NCBI GenBank assembly: GCA_963752225.1
Contig: CAVVXS010000005.1
Location: 62,001 to 126,000 of the forward strand
Origin: JBBROS01 sp963752225
GTDB lineage: Bacteria > Pseudomonadota > Alphaproteobacteria > Acetobacterales > Acetobacteraceae
Reading direction: 5' to 3'
DNA length: 64,000 nt
Position numbers and translations under genes: made by a program. This document shows, piece by piece, positions 8,718-17,321 of this stretch; the stretch's first letter is position 1, and each line of letters begins with the position of its first letter. Under the pieces are notes generated by a model. It did not search any database and was not told where the DNA came from. It saw only the letters and a list, made by a program, of their open reading frames with translations.

Positions 8718-8942
8718 TCAGGTGAACAGGATGAGGAACGCGATCAGCAGCGCGAACAGCGCCACCGCTTCCGTCAGCGCGAAGCCCAGGATCCCGATCG
8801 GGAACACGGCGTCACGCGCCGACGGGTTGCGCGCCACCGACGACACCATCGCCGAGAAGATGTTGCCGATGCCGATGCCGACGCCCGCAAGCGCGATCAC
8901 GGCAAGGCCGGCCCCGAGGGCCTTAGCAGCAGCGACTTCCAT
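8718..8942 (-). CDS. atpE: F0F1 ATP synthase subunit c
   Basis: Proteolipid rotor-ring subunit, 74 residues forming a helical hairpin. Helix 1 has the glycine motif AGVGIGIGNIF, the polar loop is ARNPSARD, and helix 2 carries the ion-binding carboxylate Glu58 in ALTEAVALFALL. The start ATG at 8942 is preceded by a good ribosome site (AGAAGGA about 6 nt upstream); an in-frame reading further upstream overlaps atpB and is not credible. There is no extra Na+-ligand pattern around Glu58, so proton coupling is expected. It lies between atpB and the b' gene. Confidence 0.96.
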   Translation of the reverse strand: MEVAAAKALGAGLAVIALAGVGIGIGNIFSAMVSSVARNPSARDAVFPIGILGFALTEAVALFALLIAFLILFT

Positions 8943-9019
8943 GTTTGTATCCTTCTGAATGGTCCAGAGTGTATCGGACGGGGTGAACGGGATGGGGTGG
9001 AACAGGTCCGCGTCGGCGC

Positions 9020-9772
9020 TTAGTGCAGATGCACCGCGTCGTGCAGGTAGATGCAGGTCAGGATCGCGAACACATAAGCCTGCAAGGCGGCCACCAGCAG
9101 TTCGAACCCGACCAGCACGACGTTGAGCGCCAGCGGCACGATGCCCATCGCCGTGCCGACGGCGCCGGCACCGGCCAGCAACACGACGAAGGTCGCGAAC
9201 ACTTCGAACATCACGTGCCCGGCAACCATGTTGGCGAACAAACGGATGGACAGCGACACCGGCCGCGACAGGTAGGAGATGACCTCGATCGGGATGATCA
9301 ACGGCGCCAGCAGCTTCGGCGCGCCTTCGGGAAAGAAGTAGCTGAAGAAATGCATGCCGTGGATGCGCAGCGCGACCACGGTCACGACCACGATCACCAG
9401 CAGCGCCAGCCCGAAAGTCACGGCGATATGGCTGGTGAAGGTGAACGAATACGGCAGCAACCCCAGCAGGTTGCCGAACAACACGAAGAAGAACAGCGTG
9501 AAGATGAACGGGAAGAACCGCTTGCCCTCGGGCCCGATGCTGCCCTCGGTCATCGACAGGATCCCCGTGTAGGAGATCTCGGCCAGCGATTGCAGCCGCC
9601 CCGGCACCACGGAGCGCGGCCGCATGCCGATGTAGATCAACGCCAGCACGCAGGCCCCGGCCAGCACCATCATCAGATTGGAGTTGGTGAAGTTGACCGA
9701 GCGGCCGAGCCCGCCGAGGCTGGTATGCAGATCGAACTGTTCGAGCGCGTTGATCTTCGATTCGGTCGCCAA
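9020..9772 (-). CDS. atpB: F0F1 ATP synthase subunit a
   Basis: Stator membrane subunit forming the proton half-channels. The conserved helix with the essential arginine is visible in RPVSLSIRLFANMVAGHV, and the C-terminal helix has LLVAALQAYVFAILTCIYLHDAVHLH. I place the start at TTG 9772 (250 residues, beginning ATESKINALEQF), because a GGGGA-like ribosome site precedes it and it leaves a normal 13-nt gap after atpI. ATG 9811 would add 13 residues and overlap atpI by 26 nt. It is followed by atpE. Confidence 0.95.
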   Translation of the reverse strand: MATESKINALEQFDLHTSLGGLGRSVNFTNSNLMMVLAGACVLALIYIGMRPRSVVPGRLQSLAEISYTGILSMTEGSIGPEGKRFFPFIFTLFFFVLFGNLLGLLPYSFTFTSHIAVTFGLALLVIVVVTVVALRIHGMHFFSYFFPEGAPKLLAPLIIPIEVISYLSRPVSLSIRLFANMVAGHVMFEVFATFVVLLAGAGAVGTAMGIVPLALNVVLVGFELLVAALQAYVFAILTCIYLHDAVHLH

Positions 9773-9785
9773 ACCCGTTCCCCAC

Positions 9786-10151
9786 TCAACCCGATCGCGG
9801 CGGCCGCCCATGCGTCCGCGGCATCATCAAGCGCCACACATTCGCGACACCCGCCGCACCGCCCAGCAGCACGAACAAGCCCAGCAACCAAGGCGATGTG
9901 TGCAGCCACCGGTCGAGACCCCAACCGATCGCCACCGCCACCGCCATGGCGGCGACCAACTCAACGCCGACCCGCACCCCGATGCCCATCGGGCTGGTGC
10001 TGCCGCCCGGGCCGGATTGAACCGGTTGGGTGGACGGTCGCCGGCCTTGCGCGGCCCGCAACCGGTCGTCGAACGATCCGTCGCCGTCTGTGATGTCCGC
10101 CTCCCGCTTGGTCGGCGCGGGGTAGCTACCGGGGGGTCCGGGGTGTGTCAA
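9786..10151 (-). CDS. atpI: AtpI-like ATP synthase assembly protein
   Basis: A 121-residue protein with a polar, probably disordered N-terminal third, then two membrane helices (VGVELVAAMAVAVAIGWGLDRWL and PWLLGLFVLLGGAAGVANVWRL). The GWGLDRWL signature between the helices is typical of the AtpI/AtpQ family, which helps c-ring assembly or Mg2+ handling. It is the first gene of the F0 cluster and starts only 11 nt after the smc stop, so the atp genes may be partly read from the smc promoter. Confidence 0.85.
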   Translation of the reverse strand: MTHPGPPGSYPAPTKREADITDGDGSFDDRLRAAQGRRPSTQPVQSGPGGSTSPMGIGVRVGVELVAAMAVAVAIGWGLDRWLHTSPWLLGLFVLLGGAAGVANVWRLMMPRTHGRPPRSG

Positions 10152-10162
10152 GGCAACCGCCG

Positions 10163-13100
10163 CTATTCGGCCGCTACGGCTTCGATCATGTCCACGGCCC
10201 GTGACAGATCCACCGACAGCAGCCGCGACACCCCGCGCTCCTGCATCGTCACGCCATACAGCCGGTCCATCGCCGCCATCGTCACCTGGTGGTGCGTGAC
10301 GACCAGGAACCGGGTCGAGGTTTCCCGCACCATGTCGGCCAGCAGGGCGCAGAACCGGCCGACATTGGCGTCGTCGAGCGGCGCATCGACCTCGTCGAGC
10401 ACGCAGAGCGGCGCCGGGTTGCAGCGGAACACCGCGAAGATCAGGCTCAGCGCGGTCAAGGCCTGCTCACCACCCGACAGCAGGCTGAGCGCCGACAACT
10501 TCTTGCCCGGCGGCTGCGCGTAGATCTCGAGCCCGGCCTGCAGCGGGTCGTCCGAGCCGACCAGCGCCAGATGCGCCCGGCCGCCGCCGAACATCCGCGT
10601 GAACAGCGCCTGGAAATGCCGGTCCACCTGCTGGAACACGGCCGTCAGACGCTCCCGCCCTTCACGGTTGAGGTGGCCGATGCTGCCGCGCAGCTTGGCT
10701 ATGGCGGTCGCGAGCTCCTCGCTTTCGCGGCCGATGGTCGCAATGTCGGCGGCGATCGCCTCGGCCTCGATCTCGGCTCGCAGGTTGACCGGACCCATGC
10801 CGTCACGCTCGGCGAGCAGCCGCTGCAACCGTGCGCGGGCGCGGTCCTCGGCCACCGCCGTTACCTCGGCCGGAACGGGCAGCGGCGGCAGCGCCGCTTC
10901 CCGCTCGGCCACCCGCTCAAGCGCCGCCGCCCAGCCTTGCTCGGCATGCTCGACGGCGCCCTCGGCCCGCACCCGCGCCTCGCGGGCGGCGTAAACTGCG
11001 GCTTCAGTCGCGCGCGCCCGCGCGAAGGCGGCTGCGGCAGCCGCTTCCGCCTCGGCCAGTGCCGCCGCCGCCGCACGCCGCGCTGCTCCGGCGGCGTCGA
11101 CCCGGGCGGTCGCGGCGGCGGCGTCCTCTGCCGCACGGCCCGGCATGGCCGCGAGTCGCTCCTGCTCGCCATCGGCTTCCGCCAACCGCGCTTGCAGGTC
11201 CGTGACCCGGCTCGCGGCGTCGCGGGCGCGCATGCGCCGGTCGTCCCGCTCGCGCCCGATCGTTCCCAGCCGCGCCTGCCGCTGCTGCTCGGCTGCCAGC
11301 AGCGCGTCCACCGCCCGGCTGGCCGCCGCGTCCCGGCTGCGCGCCGCCGTCACCGCGGCGCGGCTTTCGTCGGCGCGCCGACGCAGGCTGGCCGGGTCGG
11401 GCTGGGCCGCATGGTCGGCCCGCGCAGCCTCCAGCGCCGCCGCTGCCGCGTCGAACTCCGGTCGCGCCTGCGCCAGCTGCTCGTCGAGCGTCCGCAGCCG
11501 CGCTGCCGCCGTGTCCGCCTGGTGGCGCAGCGATTGGGCGGCGCCGCGGGCGCGGTCGGCGGCCGTCTCCGCGTCGCGCCGGGCGGTGCGGGCGCCCTGC
11601 TCGGCCGCGGCGGCGGCTCGCTCGGCCGTGTTCGCGGCGTCGCGGGCGGCGCGCCCGGCGTCGCACTCCGTGGTGACGCCCTGCAGCTCCGCTTGCAGCG
11701 ACCGCAGCCGGTTGCGCTGCTGCAACCGCACCCCGGCCGCCGTCGGCGTGCCCGCCCGCACCGTGTAGCCGTCCCAACGCCACACCGCGCCGTCGCGCGA
11801 CACCAAGCTTTGGCCTGGCAGCAAGCCGGGCTGCGCCGCATCGCCCGCCGCCTCCGACTCCACCAAGCCGATATGCGCCAGCGCCCGGCCGATCACGTCG
11901 GGCCCGCGCACCGTTTCCGCCAGGCACGGGCCGGGCAGGGCGGCGGCCGCGACCTCCGGCAGCAGCCGCCAATGCCGCGGCCGCGACGGGTCCGCCGCGG
12001 CGCCGAGTTCCTCGCCCAAGGCGGCGCCCAGGGCCGCTTCCAGCCCCGTCGGCACCGCCAAGCGGTCGATCACCGGTGGCCAGCGCTCGCCGTCCTTGAC
12101 CGCGAGCACCTCGGTCAGCGCCGCCACGGCGGCGGCCAGCTTGTGCCTCTTGGCGTCCAGCGCGGCATGGCGTTCGCGCGCCTTGCCGGCCGCCGCGACC
12201 GCCTTGCCCCGCTCCGCCTCGGCCCGCTCCAACCCGTGCCGCGCTTCTGCCATTGCCGCCTCGGCCGCGACCAGCGCCGCATCCGCCGCCTCGAGGCGCG
12301 CCGGATCGACCGCCTGCGCCGCCGCGCTGCTCCGCTCGGCCGCCAGCCGCGCATGCCCTTCGCGGGCCCGGCGCGCCCGCTCCTCCGCCCCTTGCAGCAG
12401 GCGCGCGACCGCCGCCGCCTGCGCCGTCGCCTCCGCGGCTCCGGCGGCTGCCTGCGCCGCGGCCTCGTCCGCTTCGCGCAACGCCGAGGCGGCCAGGCCG
12501 GCCTCGCGCCGCGCCGCATCCAGTGCCGCCGGATGCGCCTCGCTCTCGGCGCGCAGCCGCTCCGCCTCCGCCACCAGGCGCGCGTCGGCGCCATCGGCGT
12601 CGCGCACCGCCGCCAGCGCGTGCTCCAGGTCGCGCGCCAGCTGCGCCCGCCGCTGCTCGGCCGTGGCCAGCGCGGCGCGGGCCCGTGCCGCCTCGGCCGC
12701 GATGCCGTCCTGCGCCACCCGCTCGCGTTCGAAGGCGGTTCGTGCCGCCGCTTCGGCGTCGCGCAAGCCTGGCAGGCTCGCGACGCAGCGTTCCGCTTCC
12801 GCCGTCGCCGCAGCGGCCGCTTGGCCCGCCTGCGCCAGCGCCGTGGCAGCGTCCGCCAGCGCTCGCGCGGCCGTGTCGCGGGCCAGTTGCGCCCGGCCGC
12901 GCCCGACCGCCAGCAGGTTCGCTTCCGCGTCCAGCGCCGCGGTCATCACCGTCCGGTAACGCCCGGCCTGCTTGGCCTGCGCCTGCAGTCCCGCGAGTTG
13001 CTGCTCGAGCAGCAACCGGCGTTCCTCCGCCCGCGCCAGGTTGGCTTCCGTCGCCCGCAGCCGCATCTCCGCCTCGGCCCGGCGCGCGTGCAGCCCGGTG

Positions 13101-13615
13101 ATCCCGGCCGCTTCCTCCAGCACGCCGCGGCGTTCTTCCGGGTTGGCGTTCACCAAGGTGCCGACCCGGCCCTGGCTCACCATCGCCGAGGATCGCGCCC
13201 CGCTGGCGAGGTCCGCAAACAAGGTCTGCACGTCGCGCGCCCGCGCTTCGCGACCATTGACGCGATAGGCGCTGCCGGCGCCGCGCTCGATGCGCCGCAC
13301 CACCTGAACCTCGGCCTGGCCGGCAAAGGGCGGCGGCAGGCCGCGCTCGTCGTCCTCGATGGTGACGGACACTTCGGCCAGGTTGCGGCTGGGCCGGGCG
13401 CCGGTGCCGGCGAAGATCACGTCGTCCATCTCGCCGCCGCGCAGGCTGCGGGCGTTCGCCTCGCCCATCGCCCAGCGCAACGCCTCGGCCACGTTGCTTT
13501 TGCCGCAGCCGTTGGGCCCGACGATGCCGGTCAGGCCGGGCAGGATCTCGATCGCGGCGGCGTCGGCGAAGCTCTTGAACCCCGCGATCCCGAGCCGGAC
13601 GAAGCGTGCCCCCAT
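10163..13615 (-). CDS. smc: Chromosome segregation ATPase SMC
   Basis: Condensin ATPase that compacts and helps segregate chromosomes together with ScpA/ScpB. The 1150-residue protein has the full architecture: N-terminal Walker A GPNGCGKS at residues 33-40, long Ala/Arg/Glu-rich coiled coils, a hinge domain at about 510-620, and a C-terminal head with the signature LLSGGEQALTALSL and Walker B CVLDEVDAPLDD. Length is normal. It starts 7 nt after the dsbA-like gene; the order dciA-dsbA-smc beside mutY is a recurrent alphaproteobacterial arrangement. The coiled-coil region is extremely alanine-rich, which fits the high GC. Confidence 0.97.
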   Translation of the reverse strand: MGARFVRLGIAGFKSFADAAAIEILPGLTGIVGPNGCGKSNVAEALRWAMGEANARSLRGGEMDDVIFAGTGARPSRNLAEVSVTIEDDERGLPPPFAGQAEVQVVRRIERGAGSAYRVNGREARARDVQTLFADLASGARSSAMVSQGRVGTLVNANPEERRGVLEEAAGITGLHARRAEAEMRLRATEANLARAEERRLLLEQQLAGLQAQAKQAGRYRTVMTAALDAEANLLAVGRGRAQLARDTAARALADAATALAQAGQAAAAATAEAERCVASLPGLRDAEAAARTAFERERVAQDGIAAEAARARAALATAEQRRAQLARDLEHALAAVRDADGADARLVAEAERLRAESEAHPAALDAARREAGLAASALREADEAAAQAAAGAAEATAQAAAVARLLQGAEERARRAREGHARLAAERSSAAAQAVDPARLEAADAALVAAEAAMAEARHGLERAEAERGKAVAAAGKARERHAALDAKRHKLAAAVAALTEVLAVKDGERWPPVIDRLAVPTGLEAALGAALGEELGAAADPSRPRHWRLLPEVAAAALPGPCLAETVRGPDVIGRALAHIGLVESEAAGDAAQPGLLPGQSLVSRDGAVWRWDGYTVRAGTPTAAGVRLQQRNRLRSLQAELQGVTTECDAGRAARDAANTAERAAAAAEQGARTARRDAETAADRARGAAQSLRHQADTAAARLRTLDEQLAQARPEFDAAAAALEAARADHAAQPDPASLRRRADESRAAVTAARSRDAAASRAVDALLAAEQQRQARLGTIGRERDDRRMRARDAASRVTDLQARLAEADGEQERLAAMPGRAAEDAAAATARVDAAGAARRAAAAALAEAEAAAAAAFARARATEAAVYAAREARVRAEGAVEHAEQGWAAALERVAEREAALPPLPVPAEVTAVAEDRARARLQRLLAERDGMGPVNLRAEIEAEAIAADIATIGRESEELATAIAKLRGSIGHLNREGRERLTAVFQQVDRHFQALFTRMFGGGRAHLALVGSDDPLQAGLEIYAQPPGKKLSALSLLSGGEQALTALSLIFAVFRCNPAPLCVLDEVDAPLDDANVGRFCALLADMVRETSTRFLVVTHHQVTMAAMDRLYGVTMQERGVSRLLSVDLSRAVDMIEAVAAE

Positions 13616-13622
13616 GCCGGCC

Positions 13623-14225
13623 TCAGCCGGTGGCGCTGTCGATGGCTTGAAGGAAAGCCGGGTAGCGGATCGCCCCCGCGGTCAGCTTGCCGTTGATGAT
13701 GAAGGACGGCGTGCTGTTGACCCCGAGCTTCTTTTCGGCGTCGTCCTGCGCCGCCAGGATGGCCTTGCGGACGTCGGCGTCGGCCACCGCCGCGTCGAAC
13801 GCCGAGCGCGGCATCCCGGCCAGCGCCGCCAGCTTCGCCAGCTCGTCGGTGCTGTTGACGCCGCGTGCGAAGGCCCACCGGTCTTGCGTCAGCAGCAAGG
13901 TCGAGATGAATGGCTCGTATCGCTCAGGCGGCAGCGCGCGAGCCACCATCGCCGCGAGCAGCGCCACCTGGTCGAGCGGATAGTCGCGCCAAACGTAATG
14001 GATCCGGCCGGTGTCGATCAGCTCCTTCTTCACCTGCGGAAACGTCGTGCGCTGGAACTCGGCGCAATGAGTGCAGGTCAGGCTGAACCACTCGTTGACC
14101 ACGACCTTGGCGTCGGTAGGTCCGAGCGCGCGTTCGCTCATGCGGTCGGCGACCTGCGCGCGGGCTCCTGAGGCGACACCAACGAGAGCCAGGCCGGCCA
14201 GGGTGGAGCGTCGGGTGAGCGGCAT
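13623..14225 (-). CDS. DsbA family periplasmic thiol oxidoreductase
   Basis: A 200-residue secreted thioredoxin-fold protein (DsbA/Thioredoxin_4 family). A signal peptide (RRSTLAGLALVGVASGARAQ) is followed by the active site CTHC at Cys51-Cys54 in EWFSLTCTHCAEFQ. The cis-proline loop STPSFIINGK sits near the C-terminus. It probably introduces or shuffles disulfides in the periplasm; the CTHC dipeptide is a variant of CPHC. The start was set at ATG 14225, because the 29 residues upstream in frame are not signal-like. It stands between dciA and smc. A c-type cytochrome biogenesis operon at 56.5-61.7 kb also has its own redox protein (CcmG), so the roles are distinct. Confidence 0.9.
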   Translation of the reverse strand: MPLTRRSTLAGLALVGVASGARAQVADRMSERALGPTDAKVVVNEWFSLTCTHCAEFQRTTFPQVKKELIDTGRIHYVWRDYPLDQVALLAAMVARALPPERYEPFISTLLLTQDRWAFARGVNSTDELAKLAALAGMPRSAFDAAVADADVRKAILAAQDDAEKKLGVNSTPSFIINGKLTAGAIRYPAFLQAIDSATG

Positions 14226-14283
14226 CGAATCCTCGCCAGATGAAACAGTGCAACGCTTTATGCGCCTGCTTGCATCCCTCAGG

Positions 14284-14745
14284 TCAAGTCGGATCGGCTC
14301 CGAGTGCCGCACCCAGCGCGGCCAGGGCGTCGCGCAGCTCGCCCTCCGGGAAGTTCGCGACCGGGACCGGCCGGCGTTCGCGCGCGACCGGGGCAGGCGC
14401 GGCGCGGGCGGGCTCCGCTTCCTGCACGAAGCGCAGCCGCTGCACCAGGGCTTTGCCGAGGTGGCCGTTGATCCGGTCCATCAATGGCCCGGCCAGATGC
14501 TGCAGCTCGAGCGCGAGCGGGCCGGCGCAGCCCAGCGTCAAGGTGCCGGCGGCGAAGCGGCGCGGGCGCGACGTGGCAGCCAGCGCCGGTCCCACGATCG
14601 CCGGCCAGTCCGCCAGCAGCTGCGCTGCCGCCGCCGCATGCTTGCGGAACACCGGCCGGGTGATTGCCGGCACCATGGCCGCAATCGGCCGCGGCCCCCA
14701 GGAGGAGCGTTGCGGCTCCTTGTCGGGTGGCGGCGCTCCCTGCAT
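14284..14745 (-). CDS. dciA: DUF721/DciA family protein
   Basis: A 153-residue protein with an N-terminal DUF721 (DciA) domain at about residues 20-115: RPVFRKHAAAAAQLLADWPAIVGP, then TLTLGCAGPLALELQHLAGPLMDRIN, which is the family hallmark. DciA is the replicative-helicase (DnaB) loader or regulator in bacteria without DnaC. The C-terminal tail is proline- and alanine-rich and likely flexible. Starts: ATG 14745 or TTG 14757; the latter would overlap the divergent mutY start exactly. Divergent promoters for dciA and mutY must therefore lie within or very close to the coding sequences. Confidence 0.85.
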   Translation of the reverse strand: MQGAPPPDKEPQRSSWGPRPIAAMVPAITRPVFRKHAAAAAQLLADWPAIVGPALAATSRPRRFAAGTLTLGCAGPLALELQHLAGPLMDRINGHLGKALVQRLRFVQEAEPARAAPAPVARERRPVPVANFPEGELRDALAALGAALGADPT

Positions 14746-14756
14746 ATCGGCTCCCA

Positions 14757-15857
14757 ATGGCTGTTCTCACGATCGTTCCGGTGCCGGCCGCGGCAGACCT
14801 GCTGCGCTGGTACGACCGGCATCGCCGGACCATGCCATGGCGGGCCCCGGCCGGCCAGACGGCAGACCCATACCGGGTTTGGCTGAGCGAGATCATGCTT
14901 CAGCAAACCACGGTTGCGGCCGTAATCCCCTACTTCGAGCGCTTTCTGGCGTTGTTCCCGACCGTGGACGCGTTGGCCGCCGCTTCCACCGACGCCGTAA
15001 TGGCCGCCTGGGCCGGGCTTGGCTATTACGCGCGCGCCCGCAACCTGCATGCGTGCGCCCGGCACGTCGCGGCGTTGGGAGCGTTCCCGTCCGAGTTGGA
15101 CGGGCTGCGCGCCTTGCCGGGCGTCGGCGCCTATACCGCCGCAGCCATCGCCAGCATCGCCTTCGGGCGTCCGGTCGTGCCGGTGGACGGCAACGTGGAG
15201 CGCGTGGCGGCCCGCGTGTTCGCCATCGACACGCCGTTGCCCGTGGCACGCCGTGCCGTGGCGGCCGCCGCGGCGCGGCTGGGCGAGGACCCCGACGCGC
15301 GGGCGCGGCCGGCCGATTTCACCCAGGCGCTGTTCGACCTGGGCGCGACCGTATGCACCCCGCGCACGCCCGCCTGCGCGATCTGCCCGTGGCGGTCACC
15401 CTGCCGCGGCCGTGCGGCCGGCGCGCCGGAGCGCTTGCCGGTGAAGGCGCCGAAGCGGTTGCGGCCGGTGCGCTACGGCGCCGCCTTTTGGCTGGAAGAT
15501 GCGGCCGGCGCCGTGTTGCTGCGCCGCCGGCCGCCAACGGGCTTGCTGGGCGGCATGCTCGAGCTGCCCGGCACCGACTGGCGTGACCGGCCCTGGGCCG
15601 AAGCGGAGGTGCTGGCGCAGGCGCCGCAGCCGGCCGAATGGCGCCACGCCGGAACGGCGACGCACGGGTTTACGCATTTCGAGCTTCGGCTCGAGGTGAT
15701 GGTGGCCCGGGTGGAGGTGATCAGCGCCGACGGGCTCCTGCATGCGGTCGAGCGGTTGGGGGAAGCGGCACTCCCGACGGCGATGCGGCGGTGCGTCGCG
15801 ATCGCAAAGCAAAAAACGTCGGCTCGTTTACCGGTCGTTAAGCACTCGCCGGCATAG
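14757..15857 (+). CDS. mutY: A/G-specific adenine DNA glycosylase
   Basis: Removes adenine mispaired with 8-oxoguanine. The 366-residue protein has catalytic Glu45 (LSEIMLQQTT), the helix-hairpin-helix LPGVGAYTAAAIAS, catalytic Asp144 (VPVDGNVERVAARV) and a complete [4Fe-4S] cluster motif Cys200-X6-Cys207-X2-Cys210-X5-Cys216. The C-terminal third is the NUDIX-like domain that recognises 8-oxoG (YGAAFWLEDAAGAVLLRRRPP, then HGFTHFELRLEV). The ATG at 14757 overlaps the possible start region of the divergent dciA gene. All key residues are intact. Confidence 0.96.
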   Translation: MAVLTIVPVPAAADLLRWYDRHRRTMPWRAPAGQTADPYRVWLSEIMLQQTTVAAVIPYFERFLALFPTVDALAAASTDAVMAAWAGLGYYARARNLHACARHVAALGAFPSELDGLRALPGVGAYTAAAIASIAFGRPVVPVDGNVERVAARVFAIDTPLPVARRAVAAAAARLGEDPDARARPADFTQALFDLGATVCTPRTPACAICPWRSPCRGRAAGAPERLPVKAPKRLRPVRYGAAFWLEDAAGAVLLRRRPPTGLLGGMLELPGTDWRDRPWAEAEVLAQAPQPAEWRHAGTATHGFTHFELRLEVMVARVEVISADGLLHAVERLGEAALPTAMRRCVAIAKQKTSARLPVVKHSPA

Positions 15858-15873
15858 TGCCCTCACGCCTGCA

Positions 15874-15899
15874 AAACGTGGGCAAACATCTCCACGTTT
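15874..15899 (+). promoter_or_regulatory. Inverted repeat in the flagellin 5' leader
   Basis: Perfect 8-bp arms AAACGTGG and CCACGTTT separated by 10 nt, ending 20 nt before the flagellin ATG. If transcribed it forms a stem-loop close to the ribosome site. In Caulobacter, FlbT binds the 5' leader of flagellin mRNA; here flbT is the next gene but one after this leader, so a post-transcriptional control element is a reasonable inference. It could instead be a DNA operator. Confidence 0.5.
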
Positions 15900-15919
15900 C
15901 GGCACAAAGGTAAGACACC

Positions 15920-16825
15920 ATGCCCATGAACTCTGTCCAAACCAACATCGGCGCTCAGGTCGCACTGCAGTCTCTCAACAACACCAACTCGCAGTTGCAG
16001 GCGACGCAAAAGCGCATCAGCACCGGTTTCCGGGTTGCGGATGCGACCGATGATGGCGCGGCTTTCGCAATCGCTCAGCGGGTTCGCTCCGACGTCGGCG
16101 CGCTGACGACCGTCAACCAGCAGCTTGGCAATGCCAAGGGCCTGGTCGGGGTTGCCACATCCGGCTTGACCGATATCAGCGGCTACGTGAACCAGGCGAA
16201 GTCACTGCTGGTCTCGATCGCTGACGCCAGCGTGTCGCAGACCCAGCGCGACCAGAACGTCGCCAGCTACAAGTCGCTGGTGACGCGAGTGGCCAACTCG
16301 GTCGATGGCGCGACGTACAACGGTCAAACGCTGCTCGGAACAACCGGTGGCACGGCCGGCGCGGACACGACCGTCATCAACAATGAAAACGGCGCGACCA
16401 GCACCATCACTGGCGAAGACGCCAGCGGTCTGGCCTCGACGCTGGCGGGCTTGATCGGTGCCACGTTCTCCCGGACGGCCGGTTCTCCTGACACCTGGAC
16501 GCCAGCCACTGGGGGTGCGGATCAAACGGCCGCAGCCGCGGCGCTCAGTGGCACGGGTGCGACCAGCAGCATCTCTGGCGTCATCACCACCATCAGCAAC
16601 CAGCTGAACCAAGTCGGCGCGGACTCCAAGTTCATCGACGCGACGATCACCACCAACAGCAACAAGATCGACAGCCTCAATGCCGGCCTCGGCTCCCTGG
16701 TTGACGCCGACCTGAGCAAGGAATCGGCGAACCTCCAGGCGTTGCAGATCCGGCAGCAGCTCGGCACGCAGGCTCTGTCGATGGCCAACCAGGCCCCGCA
16801 GGCGCTGCTGAGCCTGTTCAAGTAA
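15920..16825 (+). CDS. fliC: Flagellin
   Basis: Structural protein of the flagellar filament, 301 residues. The conserved N-terminal D0/D1 region includes QSLNNTNSQLQATQKRISTGFRV and the C-terminal region includes ESANLQALQIRQQLGTQALSMANQAPQALLSLFK. The short central part, rich in Gly, Thr and Ala, corresponds to a reduced surface-exposed domain, typical of small alphaproteobacterial flagellins. Codon use is less GC-biased than in its neighbours, as expected for a highly expressed gene. A ribosome site AAAGGTAAG precedes the ATG, and a strong hairpin follows the stop. No other filament or hook gene is in the window. Confidence 0.95.
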   Translation: MPMNSVQTNIGAQVALQSLNNTNSQLQATQKRISTGFRVADATDDGAAFAIAQRVRSDVGALTTVNQQLGNAKGLVGVATSGLTDISGYVNQAKSLLVSIADASVSQTQRDQNVASYKSLVTRVANSVDGATYNGQTLLGTTGGTAGADTTVINNENGATSTITGEDASGLASTLAGLIGATFSRTAGSPDTWTPATGGADQTAAAAALSGTGATSSISGVITTISNQLNQVGADSKFIDATITTNSNKIDSLNAGLGSLVDADLSKESANLQALQIRQQLGTQALSMANQAPQALLSLFK

Positions 16826-16831
16826 CCGGCG

Positions 16832-16870
16832 CGGCTGGCGGCAAGGATCGCCGCCAGCCGTTTCGGCTTT
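16832..16870 (+). terminator. Terminator after flagellin
   Basis: An 11-bp perfect stem (CGGCTGGCGGC / GCCGCCAGCCG) with a 7-nt loop at 16832-16860, followed by TTTCGGCTTT. It lies 6 nt after the flagellin stop and before flbT, so it should end most flagellin transcripts and let flbT-flaF be expressed at a lower level. Confidence 0.75.
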
Positions 16871-16895
16871 CGTCCTGCGACTGCGAGGTCAAGCC

Positions 16896-17321
16896 ATGTC
16901 AAACCTGATTTTGGAGCTGCGGCAGGGAGAGGTGATGGTCGTCAACGGCGCGCCGATCCGCTTCCGGACCAAGACGCGCCTCGAGCTCACCGCCCACGCC
17001 CGCTTCCTGTTCGGCAAGCAGATCATGGCGCCCGACGAGGCCAACACGCCCGCCCGCCGCATCTACTTCGCCCTGCAATCCGCCTATATCGGCACCGACG
17101 AGGAGCGGCCGGTTGGCCTTGCCACGGCACGCGAGCTTTGCGCCAGTTTCAAGGAAGCCACCACCTCCCCGCTCGCCCGCGAGATCCTCGACCGAGCCAT
17201 CGCCGCAGCAGAGAACGACGAGTGTTACGCCGCCCTCAAGCTGGCCCGGCGGATCATCCGCCACGAGGACGCCGTGCTCGGTCGCACCGACTCAGAAGGA
17301 CCAACAGCATGCGCGGCTTAG
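16896..17321 (+). CDS. flbT: Flagellar biosynthesis repressor FlbT
   Basis: A 141-residue regulator that binds the flagellin mRNA leader and promotes its decay until the hook is finished (Caulobacter precedent); in some other species it is an activator. FlbT hallmarks visible are LELRQGEVMVVNGAPIRFR near the N-terminus, FLFGKQIMAPDEANTPARRIYFALQSAYIG in the middle and a helical C-terminal part. It lies downstream of flagellin and overlaps flaF by 13 nt, which fits co-regulation of filament assembly. Confidence 0.93.
   Translation: MSNLILELRQGEVMVVNGAPIRFRTKTRLELTAHARFLFGKQIMAPDEANTPARRIYFALQSAYIGTDEERPVGLATARELCASFKEATTSPLAREILDRAIAAAENDECYAALKLARRIIRHEDAVLGRTDSEGPTACAA

Noticed and set aside
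7149..9023. Plus-strand open frame across the atp and binding-protein genes
   Set aside because: It runs through two separate minus-strand genes with clear protein signatures, so it cannot be a gene.
9023..10093. His/Gln/Arg-rich plus-strand frame opposite atpB and atpI
   Set aside because: Antisense shadow; the opposite strand encodes ATP synthase subunits with all motifs.
10289..13696. Long plus-strand open frame (over 1100 codons) opposite smc
   Set aside because: It is the antisense shadow of smc created by high GC and alanine-rich coiled-coil codons; it is Arg/Gly/Pro-rich, low in typical hydrophobic cores and shows no domain.
15840..15919. Sigma54 promoter (TGGCAC-N5-TTGC) before flagellin
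   Set aside because: The stretch contains TGCCC and TGCAA elements, but no pair with the right sequence and spacing, so no claim is made.
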